Shown here: piece by piece, positions 1 to 11,500 of the stretch
Layout of the letters: each line of letters opens with the position of its first letter
Position numbering within the stretch: position 1 is the first letter of the stretch
Assembly (NCBI GenBank): GCA_001939145.1
Contig: LSRX01000067.1
Coordinates: 565,196-629,195 of the forward strand
From: Symbiodinium microadriaticum
Taxonomy: Eukaryota > Sar > Dinophyceae > Suessiales > Symbiodiniaceae
Reading direction: 5' to 3'
Length of the DNA stretch: 64,000 bases
The notes under the pieces: model-generated
Told to the model about the DNA's origin: nothing
Databases searched by the model: none
Seen by the model: only the letters and a program-made list of their open reading frames with translations
Position numbers and translations under genes: made by a program

Positions 1-817
1 AAACCTGCGTTTTTCTGAAAGCAGTTGGCATTCTAAGCCTGTTCAGACTGGCGTCTGATTTATCCATGCGGCCATCAGGGGCATCAGTTTTTCGAGCACA
101 TGGACGGCAAGACCTATGCTACGCCGATGCTGGCTGCTCTGGTGGTGGTCGAACTTAGCGATTTGATTTTTGCAGTGCCTCGGACCATCGCAGGCCGAAT
201 TCATTCGCCGAGCCCCGGTGCAGTAACCCACTAAGTATAGGTGCCTGGAAAGTTATTAGTTGTAGCAGTATCCTCGCATAGTAAAGTCCTCATTCTGGCA
301 CTATATACTTCAAGTGCTACACGCCCCCACATCCCCTTCTTTAGTTGACTTTTACCTCGCGTCAATGTCCAGCAACATGCGAATCACATCGTGTCGCAAA
401 GCCAAGCATTCCACTCAGGTGGACTCTATCCCCTGCATCCTGGGCATCACCCATGACCTCTTCCTGGTTTTCAGCTCCAACATGTTTGCAGTTCTGGGGC
501 TCCGCTCTCTCTACCTGCTCCTAGCCGAGGCTTAGCCGTCTCAGCACATTCGTAGCTATTGTCAAGCCCCGAAATACTGAGACTGCGTGGCCCAGGCATT
601 CTTGCGGGTCTGAACAGTGAAAGTTAGCCCGAGGCATACAGGGGTTTAAGTCCTGAATAGTCCATACCCTTGTCCCTATAGTCCCTCTAAAGAAGGTTGT
701 GCAGCATAGCCCCAAACCCCGGTTCTATGTACCGTATTCAGAGCCTTTTTTCTCAGGAATGAAAACCCATGATAAAGCCTATCCCTTCGCCAAATTTTTA
801 AAAGATCAGCTTTGAAG
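1..817. other. no gene recognised
   Basis: I see no convincing exon, RNA gene or structured repeat here. The composition is mixed and resembles the introns further on. Confidence 0.4.
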
Positions 818-886
818 GCCCTGGACAAAGTCCAGAACCTGAAGACTGGGCTTGCTGCCGTGCTGGCGCCGCCTGCCCGCGTTAAG
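818..886 (+). CDS. unassigned exon candidate
   Basis: An open stretch of 23 codons follows an AG|G acceptor and reads as an amphipathic segment (ALDKVQNLKTGLAAVLAPP). It ends with AAG before GA, a permitted donor here. A second coding-like patch reading GRFREIDREFQ lies at about 915-951. No family is recognised; these could be exons of a gene that starts left of the window. Confidence 0.28.
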
Positions 887-1625
887 GACTTTAGGATTTA
901 GGACAGTTTTCGGCCGGTTCCGCGAGATCGACAGGGAATTTCAGGGGTGGTTTGGGTGCTTCGGGCCTTTGAGGACATGGGCTTGAGGCGTCTTTTTTGC
1001 AGTGTAATATGCCTCAGTTCGAGCCCAGACCCTCAACTCTAAATCGTGTCGGGAGCCGGTGGCCCAGGTTTGTGGGAACGAAGATGATGCTGGGAGACTA
1101 CTGGCCGTTATCCCAGTCAGTGTCCCTGCTCATGATTTTCGGGATTTTGGCCGCGACCGTTGCGTCCGGCATGATGGGAATTAAGTTCGGGAAGAAGGCC
1201 GAGGCGATCTTGCCAATGTGATCAAGGATCACATCGCTGCGACTCGCCTCACCGATGGCCTCTTCCTTCCGTAAATGAACCCTTCATCCTCCCCCCCTCG
1301 AAGCCTTAAGGCCTTAAGGTAACCCGAACCTGGTAGCAAAACCCGAAACCTCCGGTAGTGATTGCGCAAGCCGCATCTCGATGTGGCCAGACTGTGGCAT
1401 GCTTGAAAACTGGCAGCGAAAATTGGAGACAAGAGAGTGCACTGGTGCGTGGTTGGTTGGTCGGTTGGTTGGTTGGTGGGCTGGTGGGTCAGTCAGACGC
1501 AATGTGAGAATGCTGGTCGAAGCTTCCTAGGCTTTTCTGGACCGGTGCCTTCAAATCTTTCAGCCCTAAACCCAAAACCCTAAACTGAGACCCCATAACC
1601 CGAAGCTTCTATATTTATTTTTATG

Positions 1626-1690
1626 ATTATATATATATATAGAGATAGATAGATAGATCGATATAGACATATATATATATACACACACAT
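1626..1690. repeat. AT/GATA microsatellite
   Basis: Runs of TA, then GATA units, then TA and CA. Simple-sequence DNA. Confidence 0.9.
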
Positions 1691-1833
1691 AGAATACTGT
1701 ATATACTATATACACCGATCCTCACGCCGTCTTCTCTTTTCGTCTCGTTCTGGGTGCAGGAGGGAGGCCTGGACCAGGAGACCCAAAAGGTCGGGAGCTG
1801 AGGAACCCTATGGAGGCCTGAAAGTACTTCTAT

Positions 1834-1943
1834 ACTTGGAGGTCCAGGGGACTTAGCAAGTCCGTTATGAGTAGGGTGATAATTGGGGTAACTCCATTTA
1901 GGGTACTTATAACCTACTTACTATGTCCCTTGGACCTCTAAGT
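1834..1943. repeat. hairpin element, family C
   Basis: A 110-bp element with 28-bp terminal inverted arms that match at about 24 of 28 positions; the arms contain GAGGTCCA. There is no coding capacity. It resembles a miniature inverted-repeat element. Only one copy was noticed. Confidence 0.65.
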
Positions 1944-2156
1944 AGGAACCCCTGTAAGGTGTGGCACCTGATACGTATGCCTTAAATGTACTTCTCTACG
2001 AACCCCTTGAAGGCCTAAGTTTTTTTGTATAGGAGCACAAAGGCCTTCAGGGAAGCGAGCGGCGGGAGAAACTGGGGGAACCCAGGATTGATCTACCTTC
2101 TACTGCTGGCTGCCACATAGTGAATACAGGGGTACTATTCCGCAGGGTTTCATATA

Positions 2157-2189
<33 letters not shown>

Positions 2190-2930
2190 TGTATATAATG
2201 CAATGGGGTACTATTCTTGAGTTAATCGGAAACGCTCATAGAGTGTATGGAGGGGTGTGCCCGTCAGGCTCAATGTGGGAGCTGTCTATTCGCTGCTCAC
2301 TGGTGACTTTTTCGAGCAGATACCTCCAAGTTTCTCTGCACAGCATGCAAGGCTTTTCCACATGATGCGATGCAGTCAGGTGTGCAAGTGAAGAGCAGTG
2401 GCGATATTGGCAGCTGCACTGAATGCCCCCGACCCGAAACACTGCCATTTGCCGCATCATTTGGTACGATGCAGGAACCGTATTTATTAATGAGGGTTTC
2501 TGGAGCATCGTCCTTAGATTGTATTAACTCGCGATAACTATCGCTTGCTGCTTTGATTCATAGAGTATATAAGGTATATAAGTTGGGGTGTAGTGTTGCG
2601 GTGTAGTGGCGTCGTAGGCGAACAGACTCAAAACATTCTATGTGGCCACCCGCCAAGCCATGTTGAAACCTTTTCGATTGTAGGGGCTTTACGGATTTAA
2701 CTAGGGTTTGGATCTTATTGGGCTCTAACCACATGGGGACTACAAGGTTTGAGCCATAACAGATGAACAAAAAGCAAGCAACTTCAAAACTTACTGCCAT
2801 GCCCTAAGCCTCAAAACCTACAAGCCCTTGAACCCTATAAGTCCCAATCCCTAAACCCGGCGGGGAGTACCAAGAACCTCGCCTGGCATGTCCGAGTCGT
2901 GAGAGCGTAAACCCGGCGGGGAGTGCCCAG
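1944..2930. other. no gene recognised
   Basis: This stretch holds a TA microsatellite at about 2156-2203 and otherwise unassigned sequence. No coding stretch resembles a known family. Confidence 0.4.
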
Positions 2931-3000
2931 GCGCTGCTTCGGGTCGAGTACTTGAAGCAGCAGCTCCAAAAGCTGCGAGACACGGGAGACTCCCTGAAGA
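2931..3000 (+). CDS. unassigned coiled-coil-like exon candidate
   Basis: After a CCCAG acceptor the sequence reads ALLRVEYLKQQLQKLRDTG and onwards in one open frame, ending before a GT at 3001. The pattern of Leu, Gln and charged residues suggests a helix or coiled coil. No family is recognised. It may belong with the candidates at 818, 3758 and 5905. Confidence 0.35.
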
Positions 3001-3029
3001 GTCTGTGCCTCATATGTTTTGGGGACTTT

Positions 3030-3115
3030 AGGTGTTTAGGGATGTTTAGGGTTTAGGGCCTCATATTTAGGGATGTTTAGGGTCTATAGGGTTTAGGGTT
3101 TAGGGCCTCATGTGT
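3030..3115. repeat. telomere-like TTTAGGG island
   Basis: Several TTTAGGG and near-TTTAGGG units on the + strand, mixed with related text. TTTAGGG is the plant-type telomere repeat, also known from dinoflagellates. The position is interstitial. Confidence 0.8.
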
Positions 3116-3160
3116 CTTGGGGACTTTAAGTGCTAAGGGGTTTTAAATCCTAGGTAGTAT

Positions 3161-3256
3161 TAGGGAGACTGCTCAAAGGGGGACCCTTCTGAACCCTACT
3201 TTATGGCTCTCTTCAGGGACCTGATTGAGAGGGTCGAAATCCCCCAAGGGTCCCCC
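3161..3256. repeat. hairpin element, family D, copy 1
   Basis: About 96 bp with inverted arms AGGGGGACCCTT and AAGGGTCCCCCT and a shared core (AACCCTACTT, GGCTCTCTT, ATTGAGAGGGTC). A diverged copy lies at 23264-23355 in the same orientation. Noncoding dispersed repeat. Confidence 0.65.
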
Positions 3257-3757
3257 TAACCCTAATTCCCATTAAATACGTGGCCGAAGAGCTTCAGGGC
3301 ATTGCAGTTCCTACTACAGAAAATGGGTAGAAGTAGGAAGGCCATGCTCGGGGAGGATGCATGGAGACAGATATGGTTTAGAGTCTGGGGCTGAAGCTTG
3401 CTTACTGTTGCGTTAGCCGCTTGCGCAACGAACGTTACAAAACAGATAGAAGAACGCACAAACAATAGTGTTGCCTTTGAAGGGGCTTTGCCGTTAGTGC
3501 CGCGACACCACATATCCGGGCTTCAAGTGCTTGACCTCTTTGACCTGCAGGACTGATTGCGTCGACTTGTCTTACCAATGACTATTACTTGGTGTCACGG
3601 TGGTAGCATCTTTTGACATGGCTAGTAAAAAATAGAACTATGTCTACGCATGATTGTTACCCGTACGGATTGCTCCTTTGCAGTCGTAGTCAATCCTCAG
3701 AGACAAAATCGGATTTCAAGCCGGATGAAGCCTAAACTGTACGGTTCTGGCAGCCAG

Positions 3758-3840
3758 GCGAGCTGGAGGCAACGGTCGCCAAGTGCGTAAAGTTCGACCT
3801 CGAGAAAGAGGAGGCACTGCTGTGTGCGCGACAGCAGTCA
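3758..3840 (+). CDS. unassigned exon candidate
   Basis: After an AG|GC acceptor one frame reads ELEATVAKCVKFDLEKEEAL and continues to CARQQS before a GT at 3841. The composition is protein-like and helix-forming. No family is recognised. Confidence 0.35.
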
Positions 3841-4446
3841 GTAGGGCTTGCGGCTTCGGCTTTTAACATCGGGATCCGAGTCCCAAACGCCCGCAGTCCG
3901 TGAATATCTTAAACACATGAGTTCATTGATTTCGAGTCGAAACTTGAGAAAGCCGTCGGAACAGATTTTGGGGTTTGGGGTTTAGGGCTGGGCGAAGTGG
4001 AAAGCCTGTTGCAAAAAGGCCTTGTCAACTCGTCAGGTTGCGCGGCTTCACGCGCGTGCCCAAGAGTTGCTTCGCAAGCCAGGCCGGATCCGTAGGGCCC
4101 TGCGCCTGCGCCTCGCAACCCCAAGCCCAATCCCGTTTCGGTTTCGGAGGGGGGAGGGGTTGCGGACTTCGTGCTGCGACTATGTACATCGCAACCTATA
4201 CGTATATTTAAGACGTTACATGTATCTTTCTGGTCTGGTACTGCATAGGACATTGTAGAACAATCGAAAGAATCTATATATAGGGTACATTGCAACGGTC
4301 ACATAGCCAAAACTGGCAGGCTCTGAAGTGTTGCTTCAATTGCAGAGGCTGTGTACGTAGTGATGCTGTGTAAGGAGGACACAAAGAGCCATCACGCTTT
4401 GTCGAAGCACAGCTCCAACCTCGAGCTTGAACGCTTCAACCATATA
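3841..4446 (+). other. mostly unassigned, weak coding patches
   Basis: Two coding-like patches stand out, at about 4004-4085 (ALSTRQVARLHARAQELLRK) and about 4372-4440 (NLELERFNHI at its end). Neither has convincing splice borders or a recognisable family. Confidence 0.22.
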
Positions 4447-4536
4447 AGGATAGTTCTCCAAAATCGGGTGCCGTTTACAAGGGTGCTGTACTATTTTGGG
4501 GACCTGAAAAAGGATTCTAATTGAGAGAACTACCCA
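4447..4536. repeat. hairpin element, family A, copy 1 (degenerate)
   Basis: Diverged member of the family whose best copy is at 6057-6160. It keeps TAGTTCTC on the left, GAGAACTACCCA on the right and the core AAGGGTGCTGTACTA. Confidence 0.7.
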
Positions 4537-5904
4537 TGCGGTGTGTTTCAGGGTCGTGCTTGGAGCGGCAAGCTCAGCATTGTGGTTGGAAGCCGTTGAT
4601 GTTCAACTCCTCCCTTAGCCAAGATGTTGGTACGGTAAACACCTGAGTAAAAAAAGACTGCTTCGTCGTTAGAGGTGAGGAGAAGGTCGTATACATGTGT
4701 TGTACACTTGTGCGTCGTAACTACTTTGGTCATCCTCAACGGAGGGACCCTTGCCGACCCTGGCCCACAAAAGCTACGCAGTTGTAGTCAGATCAACCGC
4801 AGAACGCCTGCAACAAGCGTTTTGTCAACAAGACTCCATTGGTCGAGGCCGACAGGGCTACAGCAGCCCGACAGCCAGCTAGGGGCTCAGACCATCTTGC
4901 TTTGCTTCGCCTGATCTATATGCACAGTCTTAAAGGCTTTTGAATGCGCAATGTGTCAATGAGCGCTTAAGTAATGGCAGACAACTGATCACGATTGAAT
5001 CAGTCCCCCGGAAGGCTTCAAGCCCGACTTAGATAGGCCGCTGCCAATAGAGCCGATGTAGCAGAAGCACCAGTATAGATCGCAGTATGCATGGTTCTGA
5101 AGTAGCGGTAGCAACAGTGCAGGCTGACTGCAGTCCTCGCAGCTGCGCCACGGCCCCCTCCTTTCGTTCAGACATGACGGCCCCAGGCCCTACATCCTGA
5201 GTCGGGCTTTAGCTGCATGGCATGGGCCCGTCGAGCACCACCAAACTTCTTGGGCTGGGCTCACGGTTTATAGGGCTTACGGGGCTTGAGATCAAGAGCT
5301 AGAAAGCAGCTGAAGATGTTTTTGTCATTCCTGACATGTCGCACTGGCGGCATTGCCATCTTTACCCTGGTTGCTCCATGTCAATTGAATTGAACTTTGG
5401 TCGTAGCAGAAATCAATCGCCATGGAAGTAGAAGTCATGCATGGTCCGCTATCGCCACATGCTTTGAACACTTTTGTAGACGTTGTAAGAAGTTAAGCAT
5501 CAAGCAAAGAGGGATAGCTGCAATAATGACACTTACCATCGTCGCTAACAGTAGATTACGATTGTTAGTGTTTCTGTTCGTGTTGTGAATCAGCATTTGT
5601 GACGCAGGCAGTGTTCAGAATCTGCGCATGGCCACCCTTGAATAATGAAGGGGCCTGATGATAACCACAATGTATTTCTGAGAGTTCCTAATTTTATAGC
5701 ACCACACAAGTCATCTTTATAGAGACTCTTCCATGGAAACCCTTTTCCAATTATCAAGGCATCCCATATTCTTCGAGGTCGCCTCGAAGTTAGTCAACAG
5801 CATGAGCCCACGACTGAGGGCTCAGGGTTTAGGATTTCAGGTTCGGACTTAGTGTTTACAGTATGGGACTTTGGGGTTAACGTTTAGGGCTTAAGGTTCT
5901 GAAG
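4537..5904. other. no gene recognised
   Basis: No coding stretch of convincing quality on either strand. A few telomere-like words occur near 5818-5900. Confidence 0.35.
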
Positions 5905-5993
5905 CCGTCGGCTGTTGATGCTCTTGGAGCACCTGGCTTGCTTCGGCGGTACTTGCATATCGAGCCCCTCATGGATGTTTTCGAGCAAAAGCA
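5905..5993 (+). CDS. unassigned exon candidate
   Basis: An AG acceptor precedes an open frame reading SAVDALGAPGLLRRYLHIEP and then LMDVFEQKQ. The frame stays open until a TAG inside the left arm of the hairpin element at 6057. The composition is protein-like; family unknown. The 3' end is uncertain. Confidence 0.35.
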
Positions 5994-6056
5994 GTGCCTA
6001 CAGCAACAGACTGCTTGCAGAAGGGGTCTGTGGGAGCCTGACGGACCGAATTCAAT

Positions 6057-6160
6057 TGGGTAGTTCTCTAAATTAGGGTCTCCTTTAGGGTCCCTTCTTT
6101 ATAAGGGTGCTGTACTATATTGGAGACTTAAAAAGGGACCCTAATTTAGAGAACTACCCA
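6057..6160. repeat. hairpin element, family A, copy 2 (best preserved)
   Basis: A 104-bp element that folds on itself. The first 24 bases, from TGGGTAGTTCTCTAAATTAG, are the exact reverse complement of the last 24. The centre carries AAGGGTGCTGTACTATATTG. No coding capacity, so it is a MITE-like, non-autonomous element. Other copies: 4447, 9183 and 41762. Confidence 0.88.
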
Positions 6161-8034
6161 CTTGTCACCGGCAGGCAGTGTAGAGCTCGAACCTGTGAGC
6201 GGCAGCGTTCAGGGTTTAGGGTCTACGGGTCGCAAGTTGAAGTAGGGTCAGGTCAGTCAAGTGTTTCAAAATGGATGGAGTAGAGATCCCCAAATCTTTA
6301 GCATCTTCAGGATACGCACAATGTGGCTTCTCCTCAAGCCTCAAGCATCAAGAGGTCCACCACGCCTTAAGACCGTTTCTTTTGAGTTATTCTGCGGAGT
6401 TCCATATCTAGGGCGGCGTACGCTGTTTGTTGTTTTCATGAGATATTAGTGTGAGTTGACACCCTCGCATTTTCTGTAACAGTGCGCCCTTAAGTACCGG
6501 CTATCACTATATTCTCGGATGCACGGGTAGTGTTCACTGCTCGATACGTTTCCATACAGTTTGTGTGCACTACGCGCTTCATTCCGGTAGCACTGAATGC
6601 CTGAACTCGGTGAGTTTCACTCAAGCCTGCCACTTGCACAGCATGCTGGGAGCATTTCAGTCGAAGCTAATTTGGCCCTGTTCCAGGATCAGGGTGTGGC
6701 GCCCAGACCTTGCAAGGTTTAGGAAAGCTTAGGCTGCAGAGTTCCGGTTTCGGGTATGGATACAGGTCAACTGCCTGGGGTTGTCGGCTTGGCAGCCCTA
6801 ATTTCAGCTTGATGATTACAAGGTGCCCAAATGCTTTAATGTTCATAGATGTTCTTGCGTTGCTATGATTAACTGATAAGGCTCCGACTGATTGTTAAGC
6901 CTCTTTTGCTATGGTTCCAAGCGCGCTTACTCCTCAGCTACTATTTCGCATCAGTCTTGCTGGGGGGTGCTGAGAAACCTCACCAGGAACAACCCCCAAA
7001 CCATTGACCCATCGTACTTCAAGCTCTCCCAGATGCTTGGTTGCCGATGCAAAAGCACGGTACCAGATGGCGATGGCTTTCCCTGTGTAGATCGCAATCA
7101 TAATTCTCGAAAGGTGCAGTTATCTGCGAAGCTTAGTGGCTAGGAGGTTTTGAGAGGTAGGACATAAGACAATAGAGGTACATGCACGTATGCACAAGAG
7201 ATGGCCACACCACCGAGAGGAAAAAAGATGCACATGTAGCTTGGCGCCTGCTTGCAATCTTGTGCTTGAGCAACCTACTCCATACTCTCCCCCCATGAGT
7301 ATCGTTTAAACTCTGGCATAGCAGCTCGATGTTAGTTGTCTTCGTGCAGAGTGAGCTGCCCCCCAATCCCGAACTCAGTCTCAGTCCAACCGGTGGCCGT
7401 GGCATCAAGGCAACCAATTTCCCATGCAGCCTGGTGCAGACGCTTGTGCGCAGGCCCATGGGACTGAGCGTGGCTGGGGAGAACGAGCCACTTTAGAAAG
7501 GTTCATGTGCCACCTGACAGTGTAGCAGTGTGGCTTATGGGCTTATGGCTTGTCATGAGCACAGGCAGTCACGCCAGCATGTCCGTCATCTGCAGGCACA
7601 GCCAGGACAGAAAGAATGTGGCCTGCATCTTGCATGCACAATGGTGGCTGACAGTGGAAACCCATCTCAGGTTCATATTCCTTTAATTCGTCGGTGAGTA
7701 TTATTCTTGTGTAGGGGATGCGCGATTTAGCTGATGATCTTCTCTCTCCGAACGCTTTGAAAGCGGTGTACTCCACCATATACCCACAAGGTGTGGCTAC
7801 CAGCAGCAGTCAGAGGAGGCACCTCCCGCTGGTGGTTCGATCCTCTTTCACGGGGGCAGACTAAGGGCGTGTGGCAGCCTACACCGAGAGCCGTGCAACT
7901 GGACACCCTCTACCTACACCTGTAGTTGTTGTCCTGCTCATCTTCATGTTCACTGCCTTGCACGCCTACCTGCCGCCCTTGAGTGCTCAAACTCGATCCC
8001 AAGCTTTAGTTGGAGTAAGCAAAGCTTCTTGGAC
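6161..8034. other. no gene recognised
   Basis: Mixed sequence with no coding stretch I can tie to a family. It probably contains the 5' flank of the cysteine protease gene; no TATA-type promoter is obvious, as is usual for dinoflagellates. Confidence 0.35.
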
Positions 8035-8112
8035 ATGGCGATGTGGAGCCCCGTGCTCCTCTTGGTCGTGGGAGTCGCAGCCCACAGTGGTACCATGCCC
8101 GAGCAGGGGAAG
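8035..8112 (+). CDS. C1A protease exon: signal peptide (probable start)
   Basis: ATG at 8035 opens [18 protein letters not shown], a typical short signal peptide with a hydrophobic core. The frame reaches TAG at 8116, so the donor must lie before that; 8112 is approximate. The link to the protease rests on position, strand and the protein's need for a signal peptide. Confidence 0.5.
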
Positions 8113-8559
8113 CGATAGCATAGGGGCCTTAATGATTCGAACAAAGCTCGGATGTATATTATGTCGCGCTTACTATGTTTACTATCAGGAACCCTAAGGG
8201 GTAGCACTACTTCGGTTTATCAACTCCAGGATTGGCCACTTGTAACGAAGAAGACCTGCCGGTCAACCTCACACACCTAAACCGCAAATCATCTTACAAA
8301 ACACCCCAAAGCCCAAAAAGCCCCGACACCCTAAACCCTAAACCCTAAGCCCTCTACGTAGACCCTAAACGCTACACCCCTCGACCCTAAACCCTAACGC
8401 CTACAACAGCCCTTGATACGCTGATGCGCCTGAGCCCGGAAGCCTTCGAACTCTGAGAACCAGGAGAATTCATGGGCCCAGGCGCCCAAGAAGTTCATTG
8501 CTCTGTGTTTTGAAGCCTTGCTTAATCTTCTTGTCCCTAGAAGATACATACACACACAC

Positions 8560-8590
<31 letters not shown>

Positions 8591-11500
8591 TATGTATATG
8601 TACACGTATATATATATATATATATACATTTCATTTACATACTATACATGTATATGTAAAAGCTATCAATTTATCTATCTATCTAACTATCTATCTATTT
8701 ATCTGTTTATTTATTTATTTACCTACCTACCTACCTACCTACCTATCTATCTATCTATCTATCTATTTATGTTCAGATACACACATTTTTATGACCGTCA
8801 ACCCCAAAGTCCCCTGAGAGACTGGTCATACTCCTTCGCATTCGGGCTACGGTTTCCGGGGCTCGGATTGTCATATGCTGCTTGCACTGAGCCCCCGGTG
8901 TCTTCAAGCCCAAACCTTAGTCTCTCCCGGAACCCGTAAGGTCCAGAACCCTAAACCCAAGGCCATGAGACCCTGCACTCGACACACCTAGACCCGAGCT
9001 TGGAACTCTAACAAGTCAAGCCTTATAAGCCTTATATGCAGGCTACGGGTGTAAGTGTCGACAAACCCAGGCACCTGCCCCGCCAGCAAGAAATGTGGGG
9101 CCGACGCTGGCTCGGAGAAGGGTCTGCCTTGCTGTCAGAGCCGTGGCGGACAGATGTTTGGGGTTCTTGCTAAGCCTGCATATGGGTAGTTCTCTAAATT
9201 AGGTTCCCTTTTGTAGGATCCTTTTCGTAAGGGGTGCCGCCATCTTTTGGGTTCCTAAACAGGGACCCTAACTTGGAGAACTACATACTGTTTCTAGAAA
9301 TCGCAAGGAGCGTTGCCGGTGTTGAACAGCACACCCCACGAAGTATGACACCACAGAAGTTTTAGCATGGTTATCTTTGCTGTTGATCCGGGCACTCTTG
9401 AATTGACTTGAAGCTTAGCTTCAATGTAGGTGGCTGTTCCTGTTTTGGGATTCCGACTGTTGAGAGATTTTCTTGTGGAACAGTGGGCCCAAAGAGTGAT
9501 GCATCATAGGTTGGGGCGTCATAGGTTGGAATAACTTGTTTGGGAGCTACCTTCTATTCCTAGTGGTAGCTTGGTGACCGTTAAGTCAACTCTACGTGCC
9601 TTCTATGACTGGCGTTGTTGTGGGTTCAGTCACAACCCCGGCAACAACAACAACAACAAAAAGAGGCACTACACCATGAACCGTACAGTTCCCTTGTGTG
9701 CATCCAAGGATATCTTCCACCTCCTTCGAGTGCTGCTCCAGCTCCGAAGCCTGCATTCCCAACGTCGCTGGACTCGCATGCCTCAAGCATCGCACGACAA
9801 AGTTGTCAATATGGGTGTCGGAAGAACTAGTTTTGCTATCTGCAAAGAGATCCTATATACTTACATCATAGTATATCCACTAATAAGCATGAAGGATTCT
9901 ATGTGACGGTTGACGCTGAGGGAATAGAAGCATTCGGAGTTTGTGCTGATTCACGAGTGGCTTGCCACCGCATGAAAGCACGACATTGAAGGGGCAGAGA
10001 ACGTTTGGTGGTCCAGATGGTTGCACCCACCAACATCAGTTCAGAATCGTTGCTTTTCCATGATCATTGTTCCCACCGCTCTTTTCCTTCATGTTATTGG
10101 GGACGATTTTTTATCACGGCTACTGCCAACTTTCCGGCGATTGCTATCATGATGACTGCAATGAAGTCTCCTGTTGTTGTGTCTTAGGTGGGATGCCGCT
10201 GCGCCGGCGAAGAGAACTTGCGCGATTACGAGGGCTACAGCTTCGAGGACTAGTCAACAGCGGCACAAAGATCAATGTAAACGAAAACGTTGATGTCACA
10301 GATTTTGCTCGGCGAATTCTACCTGAAGGTGTCACCGTGATTCGCGACCTTTTCGTAGGAATATTGAAAATGGATGGCTCAGACAGGGTTGCCGGCCGGG
10401 CTGTAACAATGGAAACCCGAGGAGCGTAGTACAATTACCTGCTATGTTAGATGGAGCTCAACTGAGTGGACATGTGCTTCGCACGCAACATGCCTCCTCG
10501 CGTGATAGGCCGATAGTTCCCTCCCCAAGCCTTCTTCCATGTGCCCTGACCATTACCCATCTCGTTCACAGACTAAAGCCTTATCGCAAAGCTCTACCAA
10601 CCCGGCCGAAGGACTACAAGCAAGAGTTCTCCAAGTCGTACGCTGATCACGAGCTCGAGAGCAGGAAATCGATCTTCGAGGCTGGGGTTTGGGGTTGAGT
10701 GTCCGAATTTTAGGGTGTAAGGTGTAGGGTTTTGGGTGTAGAGTTTAGAGTCAGGAAAAAGAGCAAAATGTTGGAAGACTTGGGGCTTGCGACGGTTAGC
10801 AAGTTTTACTGCTAAGACCCTATATTATTGACGGGGTGGATCAGCTAAGCTTTGAGTTTGCAGTTCAGGGTTGCATTAACGGCTCCGAAGCGATGCCCAT
10901 AGAGTTGCCGGTGTCAGCACTACCGGTTGTTGAGATGTAAGTCCGAAGAACCACTAGAGCGAGCCGCAGCCACCTGGACATGTCAGAGACCAGCTCCTGC
11001 GCTGGAACTGCTTCAGGATGGCTTAACATCGGAAGAGCGCGAAGTTTAGGAGTCCTTCAGCCGGTGTAGCATTGCATGCATCTAAACTCGAATCGAAACC
11101 CGAAGCACCGTAAGCCTGAATGCCGCGCCAAGGCGAATTTGCGGAAGGTGCAGGCACACAACGCCGAGTACAGGCTGTAGCGGGGGTTTGGGGTTCAGGA
11201 GTTATAGGGTACCAGGGTTTAGGTTTGTGGTAGTGTTAGCGGGATTTGCCCTCATGACATGTCTGATGCATTGAAGAAGTCCCGCAGCTAGCAGCGACCC
11301 CCCCCCGGTAGCAAAAGTTGCATATATCTTCAGACAAGCACAGGGCTCCAGTGGTCAGAGAACTCTGTCCTTCCCTTGTGTTTGGAGACGGAAAATGTTA
11401 CAGTTGCTGTACATCAGGGATGTGCAGTAGGCTAGAGGTGCTTGGAGGCAACAAGCTTCAAAATCAAGCAAGGCAACCCTCGCAGGATCAAGAGTTCTCG

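Noticed and set aside
997-1221. 74-residue frame with a possible membrane segment
   Set aside because: A second frame over the same bases reads equally well, no family fits, and borders are unclear. Not listed as a gene.
3030-3115. A chromosome end
   Set aside because: The TTTAGGG-like units are short and degenerate and have genes on both sides, as do the other islands.
7133-7779. Open frames on the - strand
   Set aside because: No domain, signal peptide or splice context; every recognised gene in the window is on +.
8518-8939. Open frames rich in Tyr, Ile and Leu (also at 2120, 23545, 39200, 39455, 45936, 46076 and 55506)
   Set aside because: They are translations of TA, CATA, CTAT and TGTA microsatellites and carry no protein features.
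10067-10429. 120-residue frame with a hydrophobic start
   Set aside because: It overlaps a protease exon (10188-10247) in another frame that joins perfectly to the next propeptide exon.
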